DNA of 45,638 nt from positions 1-45,638 of the IMG/VR virus record IMGVR_UViG_3300020171_000053; one strand, 5' to 3'. A program made the translations under genes and the position numbers. Positions 8,274-19,000 of this stretch are shown piece after piece. Position 1 is the stretch's first letter. Each line of letters starts with the position of its first letter. The notes below the pieces were generated by a model. It saw only the letters and a list, made by a program, of their open reading frames with translations. It was not told the origin of the DNA and ran no database searches. This DNA comes from a virus.

Positions 8274-8729
8274 ATGCTGTTTTACGATAATATCAATAAC
8301 GACGGCTCATCCTTCAACACTAGCTTTAGGTCGGGCAACGGGAAAGCGTTTGTACAAGCGTATGCTACGAGTGGTATGGTTGCGAACACTCCGTATGCGA
8401 TAGCGTTTGGGGGGAGTAGCTATAACGCTACCGCACTTATCGGAAGTATATACGCTTATGTGGGTGTACCCGAAAGGGTGACTGCTTCGGGGTGTATGGG
8501 ATGGGTACAGGTTAGAGGCCCTGTCAATGATGTGCAGGGTGCTGCGACCAGTTTTACTGGTGAGGTAGGTCACAATGTATATTGGGCGGGTGCTACCGGA
8601 TTGGGAGCGACCAGTTCGGCTAACCACGGGAACCCTACGAAGGGAGCGGTTGGCATATTGCTTGAGGGAGTAAGTTCTTCGACTACCGCCAACATCTATC
8701 TAACGGGATTATGGGCTACCCCGATATAA
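8274..8729 (+). CDS. small structural protein, paralogue 2 of 3
   Basis: A 151-aa protein, closest to paralogue 1: FVQAYATSGMVANTPYAIAF, YVGVPERVTASGCMGWVQVRGP and IYLTGLWATPI line up without large gaps. It starts 11 bp after the first copy with its own GGAGG site. The three copies probably arose by tandem duplication and then diverged. It may decorate the same capsid lattice or form different oligomer positions. Confidence 0.75.
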   Translation: MLFYDNINNDGSSFNTSFRSGNGKAFVQAYATSGMVANTPYAIAFGGSSYNATALIGSIYAYVGVPERVTASGCMGWVQVRGPVNDVQGAATSFTGEVGHNVYWAGATGLGATSSANHGNPTKGAVGILLEGVSSSTTANIYLTGLWATPI

Positions 8730-8752
8730 GGATTAAAAACCTAAGTAATGTT

Positions 8753-8774
8753 CTATCCCCCTTCGGGGGGATAG
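8753..8774 (+). terminator. perfect 9-bp hairpin with UUCG tetraloop
   Basis: CTATCCCCC (8753-8761), loop TTCG, GGGGGATAG (8766-8774). It is a very stable C(UUCG)G hairpin in the 62-bp gap between the second and third structural paralogues. No U-tract follows (TCCAATAGG comes next), so it is not a classical intrinsic terminator. It could be an attenuator, a 3' end that protects the upstream capsid mRNA, or a processing site that sets the ratio of head proteins. Confidence 0.6.
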
Positions 8775-8791
8775 TCCAATAGGAGGAACGA

Positions 8792-9268
8792 ATGTTACAA
8801 CATTTTTCAGTAGATTTTTTTGAGAGTGATGCGGGTACTGCATCATTCAATACCACGATAAAGAGTGGAGGTAACGGTAAGATATACGTTAAAGCGTATG
8901 CCCCGGATGGGGTACTTGCCAATGCCGCTGCGTTTTTGAAGTACAAAGAGGGTAGCACATATCTGGCTACTCAACTGCAAGCAAGCGTGATAGGCCCTAT
9001 AGGGGTTGCAGAGGAAGTAGTAGCGAGTGGGTGTGTTGGATGGATACAGATAAGAGGTCATGCGAGTAACGTACAGTTCGGTACAGCTGATGCGAGTGGT
9101 TCCCAGGGCAACGCTGTATTCTGGGGAAATGCTGCGCTTGGTGCATCGTCTTCGGCTGCAATGGGATTACTCCATCAAGTAGGTGTCGTGATAGGCACTG
9201 AGCTTAATGGTTCTACAACGGGGGATATATTCCTCTGGGGTAGATTTGACCGGACACCACAGGCTTAA
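8792..9268 (+). CDS. small structural protein, paralogue 3 of 3
   Basis: A 158-aa protein, the most diverged copy. It keeps SFNTTIKSGGNGKIYVKAYA, GVLANAAAF, EEVVASGCVGWIQIRGH and a C-terminal IFLWGRFDRTP in place of the IYLTGLWATP of the others. It is separated from the second copy by a strong hairpin and has its own AGGAGG site. A decoration or neck-associated role is inferred from the paralogy and position. Confidence 0.75.
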   Translation: MLQHFSVDFFESDAGTASFNTTIKSGGNGKIYVKAYAPDGVLANAAAFLKYKEGSTYLATQLQASVIGPIGVAEEVVASGCVGWIQIRGHASNVQFGTADASGSQGNAVFWGNAALGASSSAAMGLLHQVGVVIGTELNGSTTGDIFLWGRFDRTPQA

Positions 9269-9279
9269 GGAGGTATATC

Positions 9280-9585
9280 ATGGCAGTAACAATTACATAT
9301 GACGGAAGGCAGAATACCAACAAGAAGCTTGGAGCCGCAATGTCGAGAGGACTCAAAGCTATAGCCGCTCAGATCAATTTCAGCGGGTTAAGCAACGCTA
9401 TCTCAAGCGGGATAGTGTGTAGTTTCGTTGGATTCGGTTCTATCGATTCGGTAATGATTGAACCCCAAAGCGGGTATCAGATTTACTACGATTCCGATGA
9501 TGGCGTTATTAGAATACCGCAACTGGCTACTGGCGTATCGCTAGGAAGCTGGACGGCGGTTAAGTGTTGGGTTTGGGGTAGCTAA
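9280..9585 (+). CDS. putative structural protein, 101 aa
   Basis: A short beta-rich protein with an AGGAGG-type site. It ends in WTAVKCWVWGS and has a DSVMIEPQSGYQIYYDSDDG segment typical of virion-associated beta domains. It lies between the capsid paralogues and the connector genes, so a head or neck role is likely. No family is recognised. Its stop is followed at once by the next start. Confidence 0.65.
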   Translation: MAVTITYDGRQNTNKKLGAAMSRGLKAIAAQINFSGLSNAISSGIVCSFVGFGSIDSVMIEPQSGYQIYYDSDDGVIRIPQLATGVSLGSWTAVKCWVWGS

Positions 9586-9726
9586 ATGATTCGTCGTGTT
9601 GACGGCGGTTGGAAGGTTCTTTCGGAGTCTGGAAAGCCCCTCTCTAAGGTTCTAAAGAGTCATAAGGCCGCCGTTGACCGTTTGAAGCAGGTCGAGATGT
9701 TCAAGCATATGAAGGAGAAAAAATAA
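9586..9726 (+). CDS. 46-aa conserved phage miniprotein
   Basis: A short reading frame of 46 codons starting right after the preceding stop and ending in a TAATG overlap with the next gene. The product is basic and ends VDRLKQVEMFKHMKEKK. It has the pattern of small phage proteins whose middle reads 'SESGKPLSK' and whose end reads 'RLKQVEMFKH', found near head or connector genes in many phages. Function is unknown. Confidence 0.7.
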   Translation: MIRRVDGGWKVLSESGKPLSKVLKSHKAAVDRLKQVEMFKHMKEKK

Positions 9727-10100
9727 TGTCAAGATATGGAGCGCACGCTCAAGGGCGTGCTAAGATATCCACTGTGGCATCTGCGTCAGCAACGCTTATA
9801 GCTGCGCCCTCTACTAATAGCGAGGCGAGATTCCATCTTACCAAAGGGTGGATAGTTGTCGAGGCGGGGCAAGCAACAAACACTCTTGGTTTACAGGTCA
9901 TGCAGACGACTGCCGAAGGTACTCAAGCGGCTACTCTGTTCACCGTTCAGACAGCCACAGGGGGTACTCACTTTTTTGATTTTGGTGAAAAGGGATTCGC
10001 ATGTAGTAGTTCGGCCCCAAGGATAGCGATACAAGTCGGCGGCGATGCATCGGTAAGCGCAATGTTTATGGGATACCACATCGGAACTGGCACTACATAG
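9726..10100 (+). CDS. putative structural protein, 124 aa
   Basis: It starts by TAATG overlap with the 46-aa gene. The sequence is Ala/Thr/Ser-rich and beta-like (ATLFTVQTATGGTHFFDFG, ASVSAMFMGYHIGTG). It may be a neck or decoration protein; this rests on position within the virion operon and composition. No family is recognised. Confidence 0.65.
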   Translation: MSRYGAHAQGRAKISTVASASATLIAAPSTNSEARFHLTKGWIVVEAGQATNTLGLQVMQTTAEGTQAATLFTVQTATGGTHFFDFGEKGFACSSSAPRIAIQVGGDASVSAMFMGYHIGTGTT

Positions 10101-10109
10101 GAGGCCACT

Positions 10110-11138
10110 ATGCCTGAAATGACTGCGGCAATGCAAGTCAATTATGCCGAGCGGTTGTCTAGAACTCCGTCCAACGCTCTAAGCTCTGCGTCTACTGATG
10201 GGTCAGGGAATGCTTATGCAAGTGACGTAACCCGTCAGTACATAGGGATGGGAGTCGAGGAGTTTGCCAAGGAAGCAAGGCTGTCCAAACAGGCTTATGT
10301 TACGGTCACGCCTAAGTTTTGGGCAGATACCAATTGGTACGCTCAAGTTACGATAGTCGGCGGGAGTAATACCCTTGCGGCTACCAATGTCACGTTGGCA
10401 TCAAGCACTCTTGCGGGTGTAAGCGGGTCTACCTACGCGACTCACATAGCGTCTAACATTAACGCATATATAGGCGGCGGAAGTATAAACGTCAGTTGGG
10501 ACGATAATACATGGAACTTCACGATTAAGGACAACACGGTAGCGAGTATCACGGCAGTCACCGTGGCCGCACCGAGCGTAGACAACTACATTGACGGTAC
10601 GTCCAAGACCTTCGGTAAGACGGGCACGGACACGGATACTGAGTGGGTGAGTAACATCCCCGAAGACTGCACGTTAGAGACGGACTTACCGAGCGATTTC
10701 TTGGAGATGGAATATATTGACTACGATGACCATATTCTGTATGCCGCACCTTTTGAAATATTCATGTCGCCGGAGAGTCAGTCGGATTATCCCAACTACT
10801 ACGCTATAAGAGACCGCAAACTATACCTCAACCCCACGCCTTCGGACAGACGGATGCTGAAGATACGGTACAGGTGGCTACCTACGCCCGTGACCATAAC
10901 GGGTTCGGGGGATACCGCTACGTGTTCCTTACCTTTGGAGAACCACATGGCACCCGTGTATTATGCGGCGGGTATGATTCTCAGGGAGACGTTTGAACCC
11001 GAAGAGTCAGAGAAGATGTTCGGACTCTACTACGACCAAGTAAGGAAATACAGGATACGGCAGGCAAATCAGAACCCCAAAATGTTCCCCAAAAATGTTC
11101 ACTGGAACCTTCCCAATGTTGATCCAGGGGAGGAATAA
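10110..11138 (+). CDS. head-tail connector/adaptor protein (P22 gp4-type position)
   Basis: A 342-aa protein. A Thr/Ser-rich beta insert spans about residues 65-170. The flanking parts look like a connector: an N-terminal helix (VEEFAKEARLSK), and in the C-terminal half ALYLNPTPSD-like strands (here RKLYLNPTPSDRRMLKIRYR), then ENHMAPVYYAAGMILRETF and a C-terminal helix EKMFGLYYDQVRKYR. That C-terminal part matches the adaptor pattern of podovirus neck proteins, where the protein joins the portal to the tail. The gene order (before a gp10-like hub gene) fits. The specific equivalence to gp4 is inferred. Confidence 0.65.
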   Translation: MPEMTAAMQVNYAERLSRTPSNALSSASTDGSGNAYASDVTRQYIGMGVEEFAKEARLSKQAYVTVTPKFWADTNWYAQVTIVGGSNTLAATNVTLASSTLAGVSGSTYATHIASNINAYIGGGSINVSWDDNTWNFTIKDNTVASITAVTVAAPSVDNYIDGTSKTFGKTGTDTDTEWVSNIPEDCTLETDLPSDFLEMEYIDYDDHILYAAPFEIFMSPESQSDYPNYYAIRDRKLYLNPTPSDRRMLKIRYRWLPTPVTITGSGDTATCSLPLENHMAPVYYAAGMILRETFEPEESEKMFGLYYDQVRKYRIRQANQNPKMFPKNVHWNLPNVDPGEE

Positions 11139-13117
11139 TGGCGAAAGAGTCTATATTCAACATCAAAGATTTCAGAGGTGGCTATTGCACCTCGCTCCCC
11201 CCGGGCCTGATGTCAGACAACGAGATGCTAAAGTCGGAAAACTGTTGGTGGAAGAACGGGTTAAGAAAGCGTGGTGGGATCACCAAGATTGCTTCTGCCA
11301 CGGGGAGTTTCCGGGGTGCTATCCGTGTCTACGAGGAAGATGCTGCGGCATGGTATACGATACAAGCTGTTGACGATAATGCCAACGTATCGTTCCAAGT
11401 AGGCACTTCTACCGAGACGTTTTCATCTATAGCTGGTGTTTCTCTAACAGGAGTGGCTACCTCAACCGCGCCTTTTACCAAAGCCAAGGACGTAGAGTTC
11501 GCGGCACTTGGGGGAAAGGTTATCGCCGTTAATGGAACCGACAGGCCGTATGCGTTATGGGCAAGCGGTAGCGGTACGTTCTACGGCATGGACTTGGATA
11601 GGTACGACGAGAGAACAAGAAGTACCGATAACTGGTACGCCGGGGAAGCTACGACTACTTCTTCCTATACCGACGATACCACCGATGGTCAGACTACCGC
11701 GGGCACATTCGTACTTGCCACGGCAACTAATATAACTAACGGTTTCTACGTGTCGGGAGATTACACTTACAGCAAGCTCATATTCTGCGGGGTTGATCCT
11801 GTTGCGATGGGAAGCGTTACTACGGGTATAATTCAATACTATGGTGATGGGACTACCGGAACATCTACGTGGAACACGATAGGTACGTGGAACACGCAAT
11901 ACAAGAATAATGTAGGCGTTACGTGGGGAACCGGAACCGTGACGATGGAGTGGGAACTTCCCTTAAGTACGGACGGTACGCTGAAATGGAAACCCTACGA
12001 TACATCGAACGGAAACCTGACGAATAGATACGTTATACGTGGACTATTCTCGGGACTTGTGAGTCCGCTTGTTTGCGACAAGATACAACCCATGACGCAC
12101 ACGCACTACTTGACTCAGATCATAGGCGATCAGAAACCGCAGGCGATAGAGACTCACAAGAACCATGTGTTCATGGCCGCCAAGAACCAAGTACAGATTG
12201 GCATCGCCAATAGTATTAAGGGTTGGCGTAGCGACAGGTGGGAGTATTTCTACGAGGGCGGTAAGGAAATCATGGCGATGAAGTCTTTGAACAACTTCCT
12301 TGCTATTATCAAGTCCGGTAGGATATTCGGGATAGACGGTACATCATGGCAGAACTGGTCGGTAAGACCTATAAGCGAAGGCGGGCTTATCTCTCCGCGC
12401 GGTTCGGTGGTGGCGAATAATATCTTGTGGATGATGGACAGGGACGGCCTATGGGCGTTTGACGGTGTGCGAAGAACGAAGGTATCCAAGCATATACAAA
12501 GCGACATAGATGGATACACGCTTACTGACGCTAACCTTTACTTCTACAAAGGCGATGTTTTGGTATCCTTCCCGACTAATAGCATCGTATTGGTATTCGA
12601 CCCCGACACGATGAGGAAGGATGAGATGGGAGACGGCAGGGTGAGCTTCTACAAGTGGAAGTCCTACCTTGCGAGACAGTTCATACACAACTCAGGTGGC
12701 GGAGATGACGGCAACCTGATTGTCTATGGAACCAACTATACGGCGAAAGCCGACTACTTAGCTTATGATAATCTTACGGCTACTGCTGCTGTGACCTTGA
12801 CAATGCAGACAAAGATGTTTGAGTTCGGTGGTGAGAGTACGGATAAGATTTTTAGACGGGCCAAACCAAAGGTCGGCGAGGTCAGTGCTACCGGAGGGCA
12901 ACCGTACAGGTTCAAGTTCATCACTGAAGATGAGTACGGCGGGGCGAGTTCTGCGACTACTCTCACGGCGGGGATAGGTAGCGGGTTGTATCAGAAGATA
13001 GTTGGCGTACCGTACACGATAGACGGTAAACTTGTGAGTTTTGAGATAGTCCATGATAGTGCCTTCGCCGCAAACGTAGACACCGTATCGATGGAAGTAC
13101 GGAACAGGAGGTACTAA
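11138..13117 (+). CDS. tail hub / DNA-stabilisation protein (gp10-like)
   Basis: A 659-aa beta-rich protein. The N-terminus (FNIKDFRGGYCTSLPPG, then SENCWWKNGLRKRGGI) is typical of podovirus packaged-DNA-stabilising or tail-hub proteins. Repeated strand blocks such as HKNHVFMAAKNQVQIG, NNFLAIIKSGRIFGIDG and NNILWMMDRDGLWAFDG resemble propeller blades. The protein would plug the portal channel and carry the tail tip. It overlaps the adaptor by 1 bp (TAATG) and abuts the next gene. Confidence 0.75.
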   Translation: MAKESIFNIKDFRGGYCTSLPPGLMSDNEMLKSENCWWKNGLRKRGGITKIASATGSFRGAIRVYEEDAAAWYTIQAVDDNANVSFQVGTSTETFSSIAGVSLTGVATSTAPFTKAKDVEFAALGGKVIAVNGTDRPYALWASGSGTFYGMDLDRYDERTRSTDNWYAGEATTTSSYTDDTTDGQTTAGTFVLATATNITNGFYVSGDYTYSKLIFCGVDPVAMGSVTTGIIQYYGDGTTGTSTWNTIGTWNTQYKNNVGVTWGTGTVTMEWELPLSTDGTLKWKPYDTSNGNLTNRYVIRGLFSGLVSPLVCDKIQPMTHTHYLTQIIGDQKPQAIETHKNHVFMAAKNQVQIGIANSIKGWRSDRWEYFYEGGKEIMAMKSLNNFLAIIKSGRIFGIDGTSWQNWSVRPISEGGLISPRGSVVANNILWMMDRDGLWAFDGVRRTKVSKHIQSDIDGYTLTDANLYFYKGDVLVSFPTNSIVLVFDPDTMRKDEMGDGRVSFYKWKSYLARQFIHNSGGGDDGNLIVYGTNYTAKADYLAYDNLTATAAVTLTMQTKMFEFGGESTDKIFRRAKPKVGEVSATGGQPYRFKFITEDEYGGASSATTLTAGIGSGLYQKIVGVPYTIDGKLVSFEIVHDSAFAANVDTVSMEVRNRRY

Positions 13118-14746
13118 ATGGCAACTATTCCTACTTGGTATAATGAGAATCTAGACCCTTATGGATATTATAATACTCCTACGTGGGGATTCCCTACTTT
13201 ATCTCCTACTCAGATTTCACCCCAAGATATTGCTGTATATAGAGACCCCAATGCCGGTGCCGTTGATCCCACTGTTGGTTGGCGATCATCCCCGGATTTT
13301 TATTCTCCCGATTATAACTATGGTGATGTTGACTTATGGGCACCAACCGTAGTTCCAGAAGAAACAACTCCTAACTATTGGTGGACGGGTAGTGAATATG
13401 TTTCCCCTGATACATCACCCGAAGATGGATGGATACCAATATATATAGATGAATCGATAAACAGGGGGAGTGTTGGTGGGGTCACTCGTGGTGGGTCTGA
13501 TTATGTGGCAGAGAATTGGGGGGATTACCTCAATCCCAATTATGTAAATCCCGAAAATGATTTCGATTATCGTGATTACTGGGGAATAACATATGGAGAC
13601 CCCTATGGTGGGGTAAATATGAGCCAAACGGGTGCGGGCGAAATAGACACAAGCGTTCCCTCTAGCGTATGGGAAGGATACGACTATCAGCTTAATCAGT
13701 GGCGCGATATCATGGCTGATGCGTTGGGAAAACTTGACTTAGACTTCGGAGACCAACAGACTATATTAGATGGACTCACCAGCCAGATCCTTTTGTATGA
13801 GCAACCCGATTTAACACAAGCCTACGCCGATATGGACAGGCTCATTCAAGCCATAGAGGATGCGGGAACCAATCCTAACATACAAGGCATCATGGACAAG
13901 ATAGCGGGGGGCTTTGAAGATGAGGCTTGGGACTTTGTTGCCCGTGGGTACGGGTTTGGGACTGCACAAGAATACTTCGATTGGCAAGCCGAGATGAGAG
14001 GTCTTACTCGTTCGGATATGCAGGGACTTACCGACCAAGAAAAGGCTGAGTACGATAAGATAATGCGTATGGATATGGCAGATCAGGAGAGACGGTCTCA
14101 GGCGCAGATGGAAGCTATATTTGCCGACACTGGTTCTGCTATACGGTATATGGCTGCGGCAGATGAAGCTAATCAACAGATGGTCAATATGCAGTCGAAG
14201 TATCGGGCAGACCAACTAAATCAGAATGTCATGTTGCAATCTCAAGAACTTGACCGACAAATGCAACAGTATTTGACGATGGTACAACAAGGCAGTATGT
14301 CAGCTTCACAGTATATGGATACACGGCAGAGAGGATACGAGACAATCCTCAACGGGTATCTCAGCGAGATGGCGACAGAAGTTGCGTCACTAACGGCGGC
14401 ACTAGAGGGTGTGCAGGGGTATGTCGGAATACAGCAATCCGAGGCCCAACAGGACTTGGAAGCTCTCGATATTCAGATAAAACAAGTCTACAACTCAATG
14501 ATGGCACAATCTGGTATCAATGCTTCTATACTCGATGCACTTAACCAAGCATATGATACGAGTATGAAACCAATGATGGACGCTATCAATTCCCTATTGG
14601 CGCAAGAGAATCTATCTGCACAAGATGAGCAGTTGGCTTTCCAATATCAAGCGTTGGCAATAGAGGAAATGAATAGTTATCTACAGTTTACCGTAGGCAT
14701 GGCTGATGCGGGGGCTAAACTCGTAGACGCAATGATCCCCGGTTAG
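13118..14746 (+). CDS. internal virion / ejection protein candidate, 542 aa
   Basis: The start immediately follows the preceding stop. The first 180 residues are rich in Tyr, Pro, Trp, Asp and Asn with a repetitive unfolded look (NLDPYGYYNTPTWGFPTL). From about residue 200 the protein is helical and Gln/Met-rich (QQMVNMQSKYRADQLNQN; QELDRQMQQYLTMVQQ). Such helical, Gln-rich proteins between hub and tailspike in podoviruses are usually internal proteins ejected with the DNA. No motif was seen that proves this. Confidence 0.6.
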   Translation: MATIPTWYNENLDPYGYYNTPTWGFPTLSPTQISPQDIAVYRDPNAGAVDPTVGWRSSPDFYSPDYNYGDVDLWAPTVVPEETTPNYWWTGSEYVSPDTSPEDGWIPIYIDESINRGSVGGVTRGGSDYVAENWGDYLNPNYVNPENDFDYRDYWGITYGDPYGGVNMSQTGAGEIDTSVPSSVWEGYDYQLNQWRDIMADALGKLDLDFGDQQTILDGLTSQILLYEQPDLTQAYADMDRLIQAIEDAGTNPNIQGIMDKIAGGFEDEAWDFVARGYGFGTAQEYFDWQAEMRGLTRSDMQGLTDQEKAEYDKIMRMDMADQERRSQAQMEAIFADTGSAIRYMAAADEANQQMVNMQSKYRADQLNQNVMLQSQELDRQMQQYLTMVQQGSMSASQYMDTRQRGYETILNGYLSEMATEVASLTAALEGVQGYVGIQQSEAQQDLEALDIQIKQVYNSMMAQSGINASILDALNQAYDTSMKPMMDAINSLLAQENLSAQDEQLAFQYQALAIEEMNSYLQFTVGMADAGAKLVDAMIPG

Positions 14747-14755
14747 GAGGCACTT

Positions 14756-16036
14756 ATGTCAGATTGGAGTAATGTTTCACAGTTAATAGGTCAATTAGGG
14801 CAGACCAAGAGAGATATGCTCACACCGAAACTCGATGCTTACCGAAACAGGGGCAAGGTATGGAGTGAGGGGCTAGGCCGTATCTCCGACACCCTTGGGG
14901 GAATCGCGAATAGGCGCAAGACTATGAAGTTCCAGACGGGTGAACGTGAGGCTGGAGAGGCGCATGACATAGCTATGCAGACTTCAGAGCAAAACTACCA
15001 AGCTAATCAGAATGTGCTTGACCGTGCATTGGAGCGTGATAAAATATGGGCATCGCTTTTTGAAGGCACTCAAGACAGGGACGCAATGAGAAAAGAGGCT
15101 GCCCTTGATAGACAATTGCAGAGAGAACTCCGCGCCGCTGCCGAAAGTGCTACTAATGAAAGACAGAAAGCTGAACTTGATGAACAAGTAAGACAATTCG
15201 ACGTAAAAGTGGATCAATGGAAACAGGAGTTTGACCGCCAAGGTCTCCAATGGGACGATGAGATGGGGTTAAGGGGAAGAGAATTAGACATAAGAGAACA
15301 AGAAGCAAAGGGCCGGGAGATGTTATTGAATGCCCAATTAGCCGAGTTCGGTAGCGGTCAAGATGCGGCATGGAGAGCGGGTATTGCTAACCTAAAGGAA
15401 ATATTCCCTGACGTATTTGAGGGGGTAGATCTCAACACGGGTTATGGGATTATAAATAGTCTCGACACGATACGCAAAAACAACCCCGAGATGTACGATC
15501 AAATTGACAAGCATTTCAGACAGTGGATTGTGTCTACCAACCCGAAGTTCAATAAGGAACTATCAGCCCTGTGGGAAACCGTATCTGGCCCACCCGCAGA
15601 AGCGGCGGGTGAGACTCCTGTAGTTAATAAAGAGACCCAAGATGCTATCGCAGCACTTGGAGAACGCATAAGTAGATTAGCCAATGCGGAAAAGGGAGGT
15701 ACTGACGTTAGCACTACAAGTCCCATCACCGGGGATGATACCGGAGACACAGCAGGAGATGTGTTCGCCAATGCCGAACTTAGAACTATTATTGGTAAAG
15801 AGAAATCAGTATGGAGCAAGATTAAACAACTCAATACTATGGCAGAGAAGTTGAGCATAGATGATATTAACGCAATAAAAGATGCGACCAATGATATTAT
15901 CGATTCACCCTGGGGAAGCATCCGTGAATCTTCAAAATCAGATTCCCATATGAAGAAACTTCAAGGCATATTGGACAGACTCTTGCCTGCTGGATATAGG
16001 GCTGGTGGTTACAGCGATATTCCCGATCAAGAATAG
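14756..16036 (+). CDS. internal virion protein candidate with long coiled coil, 426 aa
   Basis: Largely helical and highly charged. A continuous coiled-coil-like stretch runs from about residue 85 to 190 (RQLQRELRAAAESATNERQ; EQVRQFDVKVDQWKQEF). A Thr/Asp/Gly-rich linker follows near residue 320 (STTSPITGDDTGDTAGD). An AGGAGG site precedes the start. Its place in a trio of large genes before the tailspike suggests an ejection protein. The function is inferred only from context. Confidence 0.6.
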   Translation: MSDWSNVSQLIGQLGQTKRDMLTPKLDAYRNRGKVWSEGLGRISDTLGGIANRRKTMKFQTGEREAGEAHDIAMQTSEQNYQANQNVLDRALERDKIWASLFEGTQDRDAMRKEAALDRQLQRELRAAAESATNERQKAELDEQVRQFDVKVDQWKQEFDRQGLQWDDEMGLRGRELDIREQEAKGREMLLNAQLAEFGSGQDAAWRAGIANLKEIFPDVFEGVDLNTGYGIINSLDTIRKNNPEMYDQIDKHFRQWIVSTNPKFNKELSALWETVSGPPAEAAGETPVVNKETQDAIAALGERISRLANAEKGGTDVSTTSPITGDDTGDTAGDVFANAELRTIIGKEKSVWSKIKQLNTMAEKLSIDDINAIKDATNDIIDSPWGSIRESSKSDSHMKKLQGILDRLLPAGYRAGGYSDIPDQE

Positions 16037-16044
16037 GAGCTTAC

Positions 16045-19000
16045 ATGGCAAGTCTCCTTGACCTAACTACAAATGTAGCAAAACTCTCAAGACCTATAGC
16101 CCCACGGCCCCCGTCAAGGTCTGCCCCAAGACAACCTACTCAATACGAAGCTGAAATGCGCTACTTCTCTCAGCCCATCAAAGAAGAAGAAGTCAAGAAG
16201 CGCAAGCGTATCCCTCTCCTCTCCTTCATCTTCGACGTTCTCCAAGTGGGCAACTATGCCTCTGCGAATATCGTAGACTCTATCTACGACTCTATTAAGT
16301 ATAACAAGCCTCTTGGTGAAGCGGCGTGGGATGCTGTTAAGTCTGGTTTCAAGGGACTTACCTTACAGGACAAAAACACCTTCTCGGACATTATCAAGCA
16401 GAACGCAGAGGAACACGGTGAGTTCCTTGGCAAGTCGCTTGAAGAATGGACTAAGCCCTTGCAAGAGAAGTACGAGGGCGACGATAAGCTAAAGACGCTA
16501 TTTAACCGTACCTTGGGTTCCATAACCCCCGCAGGTGCATTAGGACTTGCGGGTGACATATTCCTAGACCCTCTTACATATATCTCTCCCCTCAAAGCTC
16601 TGCGTCCTACGGGAATGGCAACTGAAGCGGCGCGGGCCGCCGCCACCAAGTATGCACCTGATGTACTGAAACTCAACCAAGCCCTGACTACTCTTGATAC
16701 TCTGAAGACGGGTGCGAGAGTTGGAAGAGAGGGGCTTGCTGATGTTGCCAAGAAAGGTGCGTCATCGGTAGCGAGACAGCAAGACGTACTGTATAGACAA
16801 GCATACAAGGAAGCCCTTCAAACTCCCGCCGATGTACTACAGAAACAGATGCAGACTGGACTTGAACAAGTTAAGAACCTTCACATGGAAAAGACCATGA
16901 AGGAACTGACCGAACAAGGAATGGATATTCGTGCCGTACCCGAAACCCTCATGCGTCCTCAGGGGCTTGATGCACTTACACAGTCTATTGAGTCGGGATA
17001 CAAGGGTGCGGGAGAACGGGGAACAAGAATACTTGGGCGTGAGGTGGGCAAGGGCGTTAGGCAAGCCAATCCTCTCGCACAGGGAATAGACAAGTTGGGT
17101 GCGATGCTATCGGAGAAGGCCGAGAAGTCGGGGCTTGCCGAAGCGTGGTACTCTCTTGTCAACGGCCCGTCTGTAGTCGGATTACTCAAGCGTACATTCG
17201 GGATCCGCAACCCGTATCAGAAGCTCCTCAACGCACGTAAGATGGATGCCGAGGGTATCCGTCTTGTGGCAAGGAATGAGGTAGTGGAGGCTGTAGACCC
17301 ACTCCTGAGAGATATGGGCGAAGACCTGTTGCAGAAAGCCGTTGACGCAAGGGCAATCATGGAACAGGTGGAGTTTGCCGTACTCAAGGGGCAGAAGCGT
17401 GTAGGTAAGGCGCAGGAAGCATTGAGCAATGTCCTAGGAAGTTATCATGGGCAGATTCGTAGGATACAAGACGTACTCAAGGGTGTAGACAACTTTGATG
17501 AGACGATAAAGGTACTCAAGGCGCGGGGGCTTGACGCGAGTGTATTTGAGAAGCTGAAAGCCTTGGGGATTACCAAAGAAGATGCAGACAAGATAGGAAA
17601 GTTTTGGGAAGGCATGGACAACGCATTCAAGGGTATGCGTGACAAGGAGATGGGTCTCGTAGAGAAAGGTATCTTCAAACAGGACGAGATGGGGCAATGG
17701 CAGAACTACATTCCCAAGATACAGAATAGACCGTTCACGGGAAAGAAGAGGGCGGGTAAACTTATAAGTCCTGCCGACCCCGGCTTTATGAAAACCACAA
17801 AGGCTACTTACCTACAGTCCGAGAAACAGGGTATAGAGTTCGCTAAGGAGATGTTCGGTAATTGGATAGAGGCAGAGGCAAAGGCTACGGGACAAGCGGT
17901 TGACGTAGTTGCCAAGAAGTTCATTGAGGACAACGGTCTTGCGCCTATCAGCACAAACCTTGAGGAGATGCTTAACGCACGTATCACGGCACATGCGAGA
18001 GTCATGGGAAGGGGGAACTTAATAGAGAGTATGCGCGAGTTCGGTATTCCGGCGGGAGTGATGGAAGACATGGGTAAGTTTGCCAAGGCTGGATATCACC
18101 GTATGGGGAATATCTACAACGACCTACAGGCAAGTAATGATCCCGGCATGGCGGGACTTCTCTTCGACAAGGATGTAAGGGATATCGTAGACAAGACCTA
18201 CGCCATGACCGCTTCCGACGACACGATGCAGGGGATGAAGAAACTGTTTATGAACTTTACCTCATGGTGGAAGGGGCTTGCCACGGCTACGCCCGGATTC
18301 CATATGAGGAACTTCTTCTGTAACAACGTCACCGGATTCTTTAGGCACGGGATGAATTGGTTTGATCCACGAGCATATGTCCGGGCGGCGGTAGGGGTAG
18401 CATATGCCCTCAATCCCCTCAAGTTCAAGAAGATTCTTACGGAGAGATTCAACATATCAGAGGGACAAATAGACGAAATGCTGTCTCATGTTATCGGTGG
18501 CAAAACACTGAAACAGATAGCCGAGGAAGCGAGAGAGAACGGTATCATGTCTCTGAAGACAATGATTGGCGATGTGACAAAAGAGGTCAAGCCCAAGGTC
18601 AATATAGGCAAGCGGTTCAATCCATTGTCGAGGGAATTCGCGCTTCCCGCCGCTTCTCGTCAGGCTGGTACTTTCATAGAGAACCATGCGAGGTTCCATT
18701 CCTACTTACTCACGTTGGACGATATGGCTAAGTCGGGGGTTGCTGAAGATGCGGCTAAAGAGTTTGCCAAGTTAGACACGAAGAAGTGGTTCCTTGACTA
18801 CGGAGACCTGTCTGAAGCAGAACAGAAATACCTAAAGAACATTATCCCCTTTTACTCATGGATTAGAAAAAATACGGCTAACCAAATCTCAGGGCTGATG
18901 CTCATGCCCGATATGTACAGGGTGGCGGCTAAAGCGGAGGATGCGGTTACTTCCGAGGACTTCGATTATTCGCTTGTGCCTGAATACATGAAGCAAGCGG

